DNA of 11,655 nucleotides from JANRKG01 sp033763635 (lineage in GTDB: Bacteria > Cyanobacteriota > Cyanobacteriia > GCF-001939115): NCBI GenBank assembly GCA_033763635.1, contig JANRKG010000189.1, forward strand, positions 1-11,655, given 5' to 3'. Positions 1-7,630 of this stretch are shown piece by piece. Position numbers and translations under genes: made by a program. How positions within the stretch are numbered: the first letter of the stretch is position 1; each line of letters opens with the position of its first letter. A model generated the notes under the pieces. The model was not told the DNA's origin. It saw only the letters and a list, made by a program, of their open reading frames with translations, and ran no database searches.

Positions 1-3
1 CGA

Positions 4-41
4 CTTCGCTCAACCCGCGAAAGATCGAAGGCTGAACGAAG
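4..41. repeat. imperfect inverted repeat at window edge
   Basis: The arms at 4-15 and 30-41 are complementary at 10 of 12 positions, with a 14-base spacer. There is no T-run on either side, so it does not look like an intrinsic terminator for the minus-strand gene ending at 122. The CTTCGCTCA-type arm resembles short dispersed palindromes common between cyanobacterial genes, but one copy cannot establish a family. Confidence 0.3.
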
Positions 42-73
42 CTGAAGCCCGGTGACTGGTACTTTATCAATTT

Positions 74-95
74 GCCAATCCCTAGCCAATCCCTA
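74..95. repeat. 11-bp direct tandem duplication
   Basis: GCCAATCCCTA occurs twice back to back (74-84 and 85-95) in the non-coding stretch downstream of the minus-strand gene that ends at 122. It is a simple tandem duplication. No function is evident. Confidence 0.6.
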
Positions 96-121
96 ACGAT
101 GGATGCTGGCTCAAGGCAAAG

Positions 122-931
122 TTAACCCATGCCTCGGATGACCGACCGCAACTTGTCATACCCCTCTCCCGGACTGGAAGCCGGAATAAATTGATGGATG
201 GGGTGGTTTGCAGGGGGTTCGGATTCTGGGGAAAGCCAGAAATCGGACGTATACGCCTGGGGTTCTGAATACTGTTCTACGACGGGTGGAGGCGCTTCTG
301 CGAAAGGAGGCGGATCGAGGGGAGGAAGGGAAGTCGCATCCTCTAGAAAATCGGGGGCATTGATGCTCTCTAAAGATTGACGCGAAGCTGGCTCTTGCGT
401 ATCCAGGACATGCGCTTCGCTATAAGCAGTGGGTCCGTTCTCCTCGACAACGTTATCTTGAAGCTGAACATCCTCCCGGTTCCAGGTCTGACGGAAAGGG
501 AGGGGTGTTTCTGGTGCGGAAGCGGACGAAGGGTGTTTCCCTGATGCAAACCGTTCAATGAGCGCACGTAACCGCTCCAGTTGGGCCGTTTGGGCTTCCA
601 GAGATGGCCCGACAGCAGGGGTCGGCGGATGGGAAATTGCAGGGACTTCCTCAGAAGTCTGGTGGTTGGACACAGGCTCCGACAGGTGGATTTCAGCGAT
701 CGGCTCTGAAGGAGGACATAAGCCCGGAGTGGGGTTGAACGCAGTTTTGGGCAGGGCACTACAGATAATGCGTTCAAATTCATGGGAAAAGTGGCAGAGC
801 GGTTGTTCTCGTCGCTGCCAGAACGTCAGCAATTGGGTCACTGAGATGGCTTTGTACCGCCCTTGATAGAGCGCTTCAATCACTGCTGGGCGAATCCAAG
901 GCACTGGATAAACCTCGCTCCAATGATTCAC
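122..931 (-). CDS. conserved cyanobacterial hypothetical protein, proline-rich C-terminal half
   Basis: I do not recognise a named family. From the GTG at 931 the product is 269 residues. The first 60 or so form a compact globular-looking segment rich in Trp and aromatics, with motifs such as ALYQGRYKAIS, LLTFWQRR and HFSHEFERII. The rest is low-complexity, rich in Pro, Glu and Ser, and probably disordered. No signal peptide or membrane segment is visible. GTG 931 is the first usual start codon in this frame, but the frame stays open and protein-like up to 1042, so the listed start probably truncates the N-terminus (see the 932-1046 entry). The gene lies 88 bases or more downstream of the DUF3769 gene on the same strand, with a possible promoter of its own between them. 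The coding call is firm from codon pattern and aromatic conservation; the function is unknown. Confidence 0.75.
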   Translation of the reverse strand: MNHWSEVYPVPWIRPAVIEALYQGRYKAISVTQLLTFWQRREQPLCHFSHEFERIICSALPKTAFNPTPGLCPPSEPIAEIHLSEPVSNHQTSEEVPAISHPPTPAVGPSLEAQTAQLERLRALIERFASGKHPSSASAPETPLPFRQTWNREDVQLQDNVVEENGPTAYSEAHVLDTQEPASRQSLESINAPDFLEDATSLPPLDPPPFAEAPPPVVEQYSEPQAYTSDFWLSPESEPPANHPIHQFIPASSPGEGYDKLRSVIRGMG

Positions 932-1046
932 CAGACGTTCGGCAGAGTAACCTTGCAGGTCAAAGCCATAGTGGGTCAGGAGGTAAATTGCATGGTCAGT
1001 GGTTGAGTTTTTCAGCAGAGGTCTAATCTCCTCAGCGATCGGTCAT
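932..1046 (-). other. likely missing N-terminus of the 122-931 gene, offset by one base from its ATG
   Basis: Reading upstream of GTG 931 in the same frame gives about 37 more codons before a TGA at 1043-1045. They include DHAIYLLTHYGFDLQGY and SAERLVNHW, which look like an ordinary folded domain continuing into the annotated protein. No ATG, GTG or TTG occurs in this stretch. An ATG at 1046-1044 begins in the adjacent frame and stops after four codons (ATG ACC GAT CGC TGA). Removing one base near 1034 would join it to the conserved frame. The alternatives are a true frameshift mutation, a sequencing error, or a CTG start at 1018 or 1015, which follows a GAGGAG ribosome-binding-like sequence. 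Confidence 0.5.
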
Positions 1047-1072
1047 GGGTTAGAAGTAAATTTTAGGAGTAG

Positions 1073-1101
1073 AATAAATTCCCTTTCTCCTATTCTGCCA
1101 A
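1073..1101 (-). promoter_or_regulatory. possible sigma70-type promoter for the leftmost gene
   Basis: On the minus strand TTGGCA (1101-1096) and TTTATT (1078-1073) are separated by exactly 17 bases, close to -35 and -10 consensus. Transcription would begin near 1066, about 20 bases before the ATG at 1046 and just after the DUF3769 gene ends. This fits the idea that the native start was at 1046. It is judged by consensus only. Confidence 0.3.
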
Positions 1102-1130
1102 CAAATCTCAGATTCTCAAATCTGCCCCTT

Positions 1131-3347
1131 CTACTCGTTCTCTTGGCGTACCCCTGTCTGAACAAACCGAATTCCAGTTCCCGCGAAGGGTTCCGTGTCA
1201 CCCGTCCAGTTAAAGTCACTAATACGTAAGCCTAAAATACCGACTTGCAGCACGGGATTATACCGCAAATTAACAGCATAGGTCCGACGGGCATATTCCA
1301 CGATGTATTCTGTACTGATTTCCTTGCCTGTATCCAGGTTGAAGTTCGTTTGAATTCCAAATCGAAACGGCCCATAGATCTGTTGCATAAAGCCGCCTGT
1401 GAGCGTTCGGGTGTCTACGGTGCGATCGAACAGAAAAGGCGAAATGCCAGAAATCAGGGTTTGGGAATAGCCGATGTTGAAGGCTGTGTAGTCAAAAAAG
1501 GGTCTGGAGAAATTGCCAAGTTGGCCTTGCAGGGTAAGGCTGCCTGTCAAGGTTTGCTGACTGTCCCCACTGGTGTAGAAGCTACTCACCCCCCGAATGC
1601 CTGTAAAGAGGCCGAGATAGGGAACCACAGGTACGGGAGAGTACCGCAGTCCCTCCGTTGCTGTTGCCGGGAGTGCTTGCCCCTGCCACAAGGTAAAGCC
1701 TTTACTGAGGTCAAAACTGCCCTGAAAGCGGCTGAGAAACACCCGATCGTTGGTGCGGTTGGGTCGCAACAGTTGGGAGCGATCGGTCGTAGCATTGATA
1801 TATTGGGCACCCGCTTGATAGCTGAGGTTAATCCCCGTATCCCCCAAGGGAATCACAGGAGAAGTCAGGACGGCCCCCAGGCTACTTTGCACATCCTGAA
1901 ACCCTAGCGAACCATTGAACAGACGATCGCGGTAACTATACTCCACAGCAAGAGCGTGGGTGCCAATCATCTGCCTCACCCGCAGGCTGGCTCGCAGACG
2001 GGTTTCAATCTGGGTCAGGTCCAGACTGTTAAAAATTGCTGATCCGCGGATTGAGGTCTGTTCCCCCAAAATATAATTCAATTCCCCCCGCACTCCGTAG
2101 GAAGAGGGACTGGTAAAACTTCCTTCCTGGGCCAGCTTTTGAATAAAAATCTGGGGTGTGATGGTCAGTTGTAGCCGTTCTCCTGGAATCGGTTCAAAGG
2201 TTTGTTCGACAAACAACCCACCCCGTTCAGAGCCGTCATACCCAAATTGCAAAATTCCTGAACCTCTGGGTCGTCGTCCGATAATGGCGCTCGATCGCGG
2301 GGAGGGTATGGCAAAGGTCTGATCCAACACGAGGCGAGGTTGGGAGGTTTCCAGCAAACTTTCGGTTGGGGAAATTTGGGTGAGTTGGGCGCGATCGGCC
2401 CGCAACTCCAGTTCGGGTGGGGAAAAGGGATCGTTCGTGATCCGCACATTTTGGGCGACCCACCCTTCTGCTGTGAAGTCAATCCGCTCGGCTTCGTAGC
2501 GGATGCGACGTACATCTCCCCCGGATTGGGTCGCAGGTGCATCCCGTCCTGCCCCAACGGTCAGGGTAATCTGCCCCGGACTGGTTACTTGCTGGGGTTG
2601 GCCCGCCTGAATCCGCTCCCCCGCAGATCGGGTGGTAATCCCCGTTGTCACATCGGAGGCAAAATCTCGCTCTGTTGTTTGGTTATTAATTTCGCCTTTC
2701 GCATTAAAGATGGTGCCATTGCCCTGGACAAAGTTGTACTCAAACCGTTGGCCCTGGAGAACTTGATCCCCCCGTGTTAGGCTGACGTTCCCTTCTGCTG
2801 CCGCCAGACGGTTTCTCAAGTTGACCTGGAGGCGATCGGCCTGGAGCAGGGCACCCCGAAATAGCATGGAGACATTACCCTCGGCAGTGAAAATTCGCTG
2901 GGCTTCGTCAAAATCCTGGCGATCGGCCTTGAGTTCGATCGGTTCCGGTTCAGTCTGATTGGCCTCATCTCCAGGAATCACCAGCGTAGGAGCCTGAGCA
3001 ACGGCAGAAGCTAGCAGAGAGCCTTCAGAACCAGAAGAGGAGAGGGTCCGCTCCAGGGGATTTCCCAGAGCCTCAGCCCCATTTGTGGAGGAAAGGGTCG
3101 ATGGTTCAGGAGCGAAATCTTCGGGGGGAGACAGTTTGAGCAAACTATCATTAATCGCTTGTGAAAGTGCTTGTTTAGGCTGGGCTGGTGCGCGTTGAGG
3201 TGAGCCATCGACAGAACTGGAAACCGTCGGCTTCGCAACTCCCAAAACTGCTGAACGCTCGACGGCAGGAGAAGAGACGGTGGTGGGTTGGAGACGAATG
3301 GGATAGAGAATGGGAATCGGTTGGGGCGGTGGCGGCAATTGGGGCAT
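1131..3347 (-). CDS. DUF3769 / LptD-like outer-membrane beta-barrel protein
   Basis: This 738-residue protein has the layout of the cyanobacterial DUF3769 family, regarded as the counterpart of LptD, the outer-membrane part of the lipopolysaccharide export machine. Residues 1-135 are a Pro/Ser/Thr-rich linker. About 137-225 resemble the periplasmic OstA/LptA fold, with two repeats of the AEGNVS type (155-160 and 184-189) and an LQADRLQV segment. About 280-325 look like a third OstA-type strand set. From about 345 to the end alternating polar and hydrophobic strands with many Gly and aromatics suggest a beta-barrel. The start is fixed: an in-frame TAG at 3384-3386 leaves ATG 3347 as the only usual start, so no signal peptide can be hidden upstream, and none is seen at the N-terminus. 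AAGGA lies about 13 bases before the ATG, rather far. The gene follows psbI but sits behind its terminator, so it is probably transcribed separately. Family assignment is from remembered pattern, not a search. Confidence 0.85.
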   Translation of the reverse strand: MPQLPPPPQPIPILYPIRLQPTTVSSPAVERSAVLGVAKPTVSSSVDGSPQRAPAQPKQALSQAINDSLLKLSPPEDFAPEPSTLSSTNGAEALGNPLERTLSSSGSEGSLLASAVAQAPTLVIPGDEANQTEPEPIELKADRQDFDEAQRIFTAEGNVSMLFRGALLQADRLQVNLRNRLAAAEGNVSLTRGDQVLQGQRFEYNFVQGNGTIFNAKGEINNQTTERDFASDVTTGITTRSAGERIQAGQPQQVTSPGQITLTVGAGRDAPATQSGGDVRRIRYEAERIDFTAEGWVAQNVRITNDPFSPPELELRADRAQLTQISPTESLLETSQPRLVLDQTFAIPSPRSSAIIGRRPRGSGILQFGYDGSERGGLFVEQTFEPIPGERLQLTITPQIFIQKLAQEGSFTSPSSYGVRGELNYILGEQTSIRGSAIFNSLDLTQIETRLRASLRVRQMIGTHALAVEYSYRDRLFNGSLGFQDVQSSLGAVLTSPVIPLGDTGINLSYQAGAQYINATTDRSQLLRPNRTNDRVFLSRFQGSFDLSKGFTLWQGQALPATATEGLRYSPVPVVPYLGLFTGIRGVSSFYTSGDSQQTLTGSLTLQGQLGNFSRPFFDYTAFNIGYSQTLISGISPFLFDRTVDTRTLTGGFMQQIYGPFRFGIQTNFNLDTGKEISTEYIVEYARRTYAVNLRYNPVLQVGILGLRISDFNWTGDTEPFAGTGIRFVQTGVRQENE

Positions 3348-3494
3348 AGGGGTTAAACATTCCTTCCGACGATGACGATCAGCCTAAATGCCCCGTTCCT
3401 GACTCGCTTTAAGTTGTTCATCATCACTCTACCCCCATCTAGAACGTCCAAATTGTTAGCTTACCAGGCGTTCTATCCATCACCTAGCTCCCTC

Positions 3495-3529
3495 AAAAAA
3501 ACGTGGGCGATGCTGAACCACCCACGTTT
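3495..3529 (-). terminator. intrinsic terminator of psbI
   Basis: A perfect 9-bp stem (3521-3529 with 3499-3507, AAACGTGGG/CCCACGTTT in minus orientation) with a 13-base loop is followed on the minus strand by a run of T (3501-3495). It starts 21 bases after the psbI stop codon. The T-run exists on the minus side only, so it serves psbI and separates it from the DUF3769 gene. The remaining bases to 3347 hold no gene I can support. Confidence 0.85.
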
Positions 3530-3549
3530 GAAGGACAAGTCAGGAAAAA

Positions 3550-3666
3550 TTATTCCAAGTCCCGACGCTTGGGGTTCCGGGCAGGGTCATTTGACAGGAA
3601 ACCAAAGATGAACAGGCTGACGAAGAAAGCAACCACAATATAAACCGTAATTTTGAGTGTAAGCAT
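3550..3666 (-). CDS. psbI: photosystem II reaction centre protein I (PsbI)
   Basis: This 38-residue protein is complete and is a confident match to PsbI, a one-helix subunit of the photosystem II core in the thylakoid membrane, beside D1 and CP43, involved in assembly and stability of the reaction centre. It begins MLTLKITVYIVVAFF, has a single membrane helix at about residues 6-25, and ends in the charged tail NPKRRDLE. That is the expected length and tail for the family. AGAGGG six bases before ATG 3666 serves as ribosome-binding site. The gene starts 57 bases after the 448-residue gene on the same strand and has its own terminator just downstream. I saw no convincing promoter in the 57-base gap, so co-transcription from upstream is possible. 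Confidence 0.97.
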   Translation of the reverse strand: MLTLKITVYIVVAFFVSLFIFGFLSNDPARNPKRRDLE

Positions 3667-3723
3667 CTCAAGCCCTCTTAAAATAAGCGTCTCTAATGAT
3701 GATATCGGAATGGTGGGCAGTTT

Positions 3724-5070
3724 TTAGCGGTCGGAACGATTGCTTCTCATCCACTGGCCTAACCGCTGGGAAAGCCCGATGGCCCGATTTTCCAGCCAGG
3801 TGATCACCCGATCCAGCCATTCAATCACCTGTTCCAGGGGATGTTTAACGTAGCCCACCAGTTGCACGTCTGCCTCAATCCAGGTGGGGGCGACCTCTCC
3901 GCCATCCAAACCGGAGACAGCCAGATCCGGCGTGACAGCGGTCGAAACGGCAGATGAGGGAACAGCAATTGTGAGAGATTCAGGCCCATTTGGTTCGGAA
4001 GCGTTGGGATCGATCGCCAGTTTTCCGCTCCTATTACCCCTTGAAGCCGTGACTGCGCTAATCGTTCGGCGGACTTGCTGAATCACTCCCTGCTTGCCCG
4101 TCTGAGTTGTGATTTCCAATTGGGTTACAAGCGAAGTCGATTGATATTGTTCCTGTACAAGGGCTGCAATCACTTGAGGTTCAGGATCGGGAACGCGACT
4201 GTCAAACAAATCGCTCAGGTTCAACCAGATGTCTGGATCAGCGGCGGACAGAGCCGGATAGGGGCTTTGATTGGGGAGGGGGAAGCCCCCTTCCCAGGCG
4301 AGTTCACGAACGGGGATGGGATCAGTGCGTTCCAGGTCAATACAATCATGGGGGGTCCAGAAGACCCGACTGGGAATGGTCTCTGTTCGGGCTTCCTGAA
4401 ACAGGTTGACGGTCATGGCAACGGAACTTTGCTGCATCCAGGCCATGACACGGCGAAACAGACGAACGGGTAGAAATACCTGGGGACGATCGCTGGGCAG
4501 GGGCAGTCGAGTTGTGAAGGGTCGTTCCTGAAGTCGGCGCGATCGTTGTCGGTAATGATAATTGGCAATCTCCTGGATGATCCACCGCTGAAGTTGCTGT
4601 TCTTGCTCTGAAGTCAGGATGTCGAGCGGGTCATTTTGAGATGTAATCAGGACCAGATGGCGATCGTCTAAGCGGCAGGCAACCCCCCGAATTGCCAGGG
4701 CACCTGCATCGGGTGCCTGAGTCCATAAGTCAGTCGGAGTGTGCAACATCTTCTGCACCCCCAGATCAGATAACACAGGCTCCGGTAGGACAGGCTCCGC
4801 TAAAACAGGCGGGGAGGTGAACATGGAGGAGTTAGGGGTGGAACGGTTTCGGACGGCCTCTAATTCCAACTGAATTTGGCGAATTTCCTGCTGAAGCTGT
4901 CGCCCTGCCAACCGGGTCGTCTGAAAACCCAGGTAAACGGGATACAGTAAAATCTGCGCTCCCCAGACGGTAGCGGTTTTCAACTGTCGCAGGGTGCGGC
5001 TCACCCGATCGCTCAAGCGTCGTGTCTGCTGGGAAATGAAGCTCAGCGATCGGCTCTGGTAAGCGGGCAC
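3724..5070 (-). CDS. hypothetical protein, probably cyanobacteria-specific
   Basis: I do not recognise this 448-residue protein. The N-terminus is basic and amphipathic (residues 1-35). A moderately hydrophobic stretch at about 32-54 (WGAQILLYPVYLGFQ) could touch a membrane but is short and interrupted. Residues 55-75 are a likely helix rich in Gln, Glu and Leu. The centre contains an Arg-rich helix near the words QRWIIQEIANYHYRQR. The C-terminus carries WIEADVQLVGYVKHPLEQ followed by a Trp- and Arg-rich amphipathic helix. No catalytic motif, signal peptide or repeat is seen. The start is GTG 5070: GGGAG lies about 5 bases upstream, and an in-frame TAG at 5095-5097 leaves little alternative. 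It sits 70 bases after lepA and 57 before psbI on the same strand, so it may share their transcript. Confidence 0.8.
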   Translation of the reverse strand: MPAYQSRSLSFISQQTRRLSDRVSRTLRQLKTATVWGAQILLYPVYLGFQTTRLAGRQLQQEIRQIQLELEAVRNRSTPNSSMFTSPPVLAEPVLPEPVLSDLGVQKMLHTPTDLWTQAPDAGALAIRGVACRLDDRHLVLITSQNDPLDILTSEQEQQLQRWIIQEIANYHYRQRSRRLQERPFTTRLPLPSDRPQVFLPVRLFRRVMAWMQQSSVAMTVNLFQEARTETIPSRVFWTPHDCIDLERTDPIPVRELAWEGGFPLPNQSPYPALSAADPDIWLNLSDLFDSRVPDPEPQVIAALVQEQYQSTSLVTQLEITTQTGKQGVIQQVRRTISAVTASRGNRSGKLAIDPNASEPNGPESLTIAVPSSAVSTAVTPDLAVSGLDGGEVAPTWIEADVQLVGYVKHPLEQVIEWLDRVITWLENRAIGLSQRLGQWMRSNRSDR

Positions 5071-5140
5071 AGCAACTCTCCCAACCCTTCTCTCCTATTA
5101 GAGCGTGTTTTGGGATGGATTGCCAGAAGGATCGGTCGGG

Positions 5141-6952
5141 TTAATCCTTGTTCAGGCGCAGCACTGCCATAAATGCTTCCTGGGGCACATCAACGGACCC
5201 AACGGCCTTCATGCGCTTCTTCCCTTTGGCTTGTTTGTCCAGCAATTTACGCTTCCGGCTGATGTCTCCCCCGTAGCACTTGGCGAGTACATCTTTGCGG
5301 AGGGCCGGAATGTGTTCGCTGGCGATGACTTTGCTTCCGATCGAAGCCTGAATGGGAATCTTGAACTGGTGACGGGGGATCAGTTCCTTCAGCTTCTCTA
5401 CCAGGGAGCGGCCTACACCGTAGGCTTTGTCGCGGTGGGTAATGGTTGCCAGGGCATCTACGGGATCGCCGTTGACAAGAATATCCAGGCGCACCAGGGG
5501 ATTTTCTCGGTAGCCGATCAGGTGGTACTCCATACTGGCATAGCCCCGCGATCGAGATTTCATCTGATCAAAAAAGTCTGTCACGACTTCCGCGAGGGGA
5601 ATTTCATAGATCAGGGTGGTGCGTCCGGGAGTTAAATACTTCATATCTTTGAAGACCCCACGCCGATTCTGGCTCAATTCCATCAGCGTCCCGACGTATT
5701 CTTCAGGGGTAATCATATCTACCTGAACGTAGGGTTCTTCCATCTTTTCCCGTTCCTGGGGACCAGGAAGGTGGCTGGGGTTATCCACCAACACCACCTC
5801 TCCCTTCAGGGTTGTCACCCGATAGATTACGGAAGGGGCGGTGATAATCAGATCCAGGTTGTACTCTCGCTCTAGCCGTTCCTGCACAATTTCCATGTGC
5901 AACAGCCCTAAAAATCCACAACGAAACCCAAATCCCATTGCCGTAGAGGTCTCTGGCTCATAGTTCAGGGCCGCGTCATTGAGCTTCAGCTTTTCCAGGG
6001 CTTCCCGCAGATCTTCAAACTGGTCTGCATCGGTAGGGAATAGGCCGCAGAATACCATCGGTTTGGCTTCGGTGTAGCCAGGGAGGGGAGCCGCTGCCTG
6101 AGCCGCTGCCTGAGTAATCGTATCTCCAACGCGGGCATCCACGACAGCTTTGATCGCCGCTGCCAGGTAGCCCACTTCGCCCGCGTGTAGCTCGTCTACC
6201 TGAATTTGGGTGGGGGAGAGAACCCCCAGTTCGTCAATCTGAAATTCCTTACCAGAGGCCATAAAGCGGATACGATCGCCCCGCTTCAAGGTTCCATCCA
6301 TCACCCGGAAATACACGATTACCCCCCGATAACTATCGTAGTAGCTATCAAAAATGAGTGCCCGCAAGGGGTCTTTGACCGTATCCTGCGGGGGGGGGAC
6401 CAAGTGGACGATCGACTCTAGAATCTCCGGAACCCCAATTCCTTCCTTTGCAGAGGCCAGAATGGCCCCACTGCAATCTAACCCGATGATTTCTTCGATT
6501 TCCTGCTTGACTCGTTCGGGTTCTGCTACCGGCAGGTCAATTTTGTTAAGCACTGGAATAATTTCCAGGTCGTGTTCCAGAGCCAGATACACATTCGCCA
6601 GGGTTTGCGCTTCGACTCCCTGAGACGCATCCACCACCAGCAATGCCCCTTCACAAGCCGCTAACGATCGAGACACCTCATAGGAGAAGTCAACGTGCCC
6701 GGGTGTATCGATCAGGTTCAGGACATAGCTTTGCCCGTCCTTTCCCTGGTAGTTCATCCGGGCCGCTTGCAGCTTAATCGTAATTCCCCGTTCCCGCTCC
6801 AGGTCCATATTGTCGAGGAACTGTTCTTTCATTTCCCGTGCCTGTACCGTACCCGTCTCCTGGAGCAGACGATCGGCCAGGGTGGACTTACCGTGATCAA
6901 TGTGGGCAATGATGCAAAAATTTCGGATTCGGGAGGTGGGCACGTCAGTCAT
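5141..6952 (-). CDS. lepA: translation elongation factor 4 (LepA, back-translocating GTPase)
   Basis: LepA/EF4 is a ribosome-associated GTPase of the EF-G family, proposed to remobilise stalled or wrongly translocated ribosomes and to aid assembly. From ATG 6952 the product is 603 residues, the normal family length. All G motifs are intact: AHIDHGKS (16-23), RERGITIK (53-60), DTPGH (82-86), NKID (136-139), SAKEG (167-171). The C-terminal LepA-specific domain is present, with YGGDISRKRKLL and the basic tail KGKKRMK. ATG 6952 is chosen because family proteins begin a few residues before the RIRNFCIIAHIDHGK segment. The frame is open for 102 more codons up to 7258, but that extension looks non-coding. 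No strong ribosome-binding site precedes ATG 6952. A C-homopolymer of nine bases (6390-6398) encodes part of the VPPPQD loop. It is the first gene of the minus-strand series. Confidence 0.97.
   Translation of the reverse strand: MTDVPTSRIRNFCIIAHIDHGKSTLADRLLQETGTVQAREMKEQFLDNMDLERERGITIKLQAARMNYQGKDGQSYVLNLIDTPGHVDFSYEVSRSLAACEGALLVVDASQGVEAQTLANVYLALEHDLEIIPVLNKIDLPVAEPERVKQEIEEIIGLDCSGAILASAKEGIGVPEILESIVHLVPPPQDTVKDPLRALIFDSYYDSYRGVIVYFRVMDGTLKRGDRIRFMASGKEFQIDELGVLSPTQIQVDELHAGEVGYLAAAIKAVVDARVGDTITQAAAQAAAPLPGYTEAKPMVFCGLFPTDADQFEDLREALEKLKLNDAALNYEPETSTAMGFGFRCGFLGLLHMEIVQERLEREYNLDLIITAPSVIYRVTTLKGEVVLVDNPSHLPGPQEREKMEEPYVQVDMITPEEYVGTLMELSQNRRGVFKDMKYLTPGRTTLIYEIPLAEVVTDFFDQMKSRSRGYASMEYHLIGYRENPLVRLDILVNGDPVDALATITHRDKAYGVGRSLVEKLKELIPRHQFKIPIQASIGSKVIASEHIPALRKDVLAKCYGGDISRKRKLLDKQAKGKKRMKAVGSVDVPQEAFMAVLRLNKD
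6089..6112. repeat. 12-bp tandem duplication inside lepA
   Basis: AGCCGCTGCCTG occurs twice in tandem (6089-6100 and 6101-6112). It encodes a QAAAQAAA run just before the conserved PLPGYTEAKPM segment. Being a multiple of three it keeps the frame. It looks like a recent micro-duplication in a variable loop between the domains. Confidence 0.7.
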
Positions 6953-7630
6953 ACAGTATCCGTTCGGGTATCCGCTCAGGTCGAGAGACTTCATATATTT
7001 TAATCGCTTCCCTGGCGTTTCCTGGCAGAACTTGGAAATGGGCACTTCTTTGCAGAGCACCAGCCTGTGCCTTGTGCCTTGTAACTCTCTGACTGCAAGC
7101 CTCTGCCCACTGCAAACTTTAAAGCTTCTTCCGTAGAAGTACGGACCTGACCTCCTGATTTCACTAGGAATGTATGCTTCAAAACGGAAAACTATGTATT
7201 TGTGTCCTGGTATTCGCCTTGGCAACGGGTAAAATTCGGTATATAGCTGTAAAAACATTCCAGAAAACTAGCTACCTACGGAAAATTTCTAATTAGCACA
7301 TCTCAATTGGGTTGATTCAGTGGCTAGGGTTCCGTCAGGAAAATTTTGACGGGTCGAAGACCTGCAAAATTCAACCCCAATCAACAACCTGGATTTTGGC
7401 TACCCGTCAATCATGGATTGACTGACCACTAGTTTTTGTTTTGGGTGGTGGATGGATGATGATCGATTTGCTTTTTTATCAATTCCTGATCTTTTGATTG
7501 ATTTCTATCATGGTGCGCTGGCTCTTGATGTACTAATGGTTATGGGTCGGCTCTCACAGGACGTGATCAGGCTGAATCCTGTCGAGCTTGCCTTCCCTTG
7601 TGTTCTTCCATTCCTTACTCACTACTGGCT
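6953..7630. other. long divergent intergenic region
   Basis: This stretch separates the minus-strand series starting with lepA from the plus-strand series starting with the ribbon-helix-helix gene, so promoters for both should lie here, but I found none close to consensus. It contains a tandem GTGCCTT heptamer (7067-7080), two copies of ACTGCAA near 7090-7115, a small inverted repeat CCGT/ACGG (7131-7144), a dense cluster of inverted repeats at 7306-7422, and a possible short leader reading frame at 7452-7634. No tRNA, known riboswitch or transposase remnant was recognised. Confidence 0.7.
7306..7422 (+). other. structured element with nested and competing inverted repeats
   Basis: Arms visible in the sequence: 7306-7315 with 7371-7381 (10 pairs, one bulged C); 7331-7340 with 7344-7353 (10 pairs including three G-U if RNA, loop AAA); 7352-7355 with 7359-7362 (GGTC/GACC); 7346-7354 with 7402-7410 (nine perfect pairs, TTGACGGGT/ACCCGTCAA); 7406-7412 with 7416-7422 (seven perfect pairs, loop ATG); 7311-7317 with 7379-7385 (seven pairs). 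Several exclude each other, as in an attenuator or riboswitch expression platform. A T-rich stretch (7433-7442) follows. The orientation is a guess from the downstream plus-strand gene. A palindromic mobile-element remnant is an equal alternative. I do not match it to any known RNA family. Confidence 0.4.

Noticed and set aside
1109..1124. CAGATT/AATCTG hairpin after the DUF3769 stop, considered as its terminator
   Set aside because: The stem is only six pairs and no T-run follows on the minus strand.
1245..1907. Plus-strand 220-codon open frame inside the DUF3769 gene
   Set aside because: It lies opposite a convincing beta-barrel coding frame, has no recognisable motif, and its composition is that of an antisense shadow.
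5105..5635. Plus-strand 176-codon open frame opposite lepA
   Set aside because: It is antisense to the highly conserved C-terminal part of LepA and shows no motif.
7061..7115. Short heptamer-type repeats considered as a CRISPR or STRR array
   Set aside because: Only two GTGCCTT units and two distant ACTGCAA copies are present, with no regular spacer pattern.
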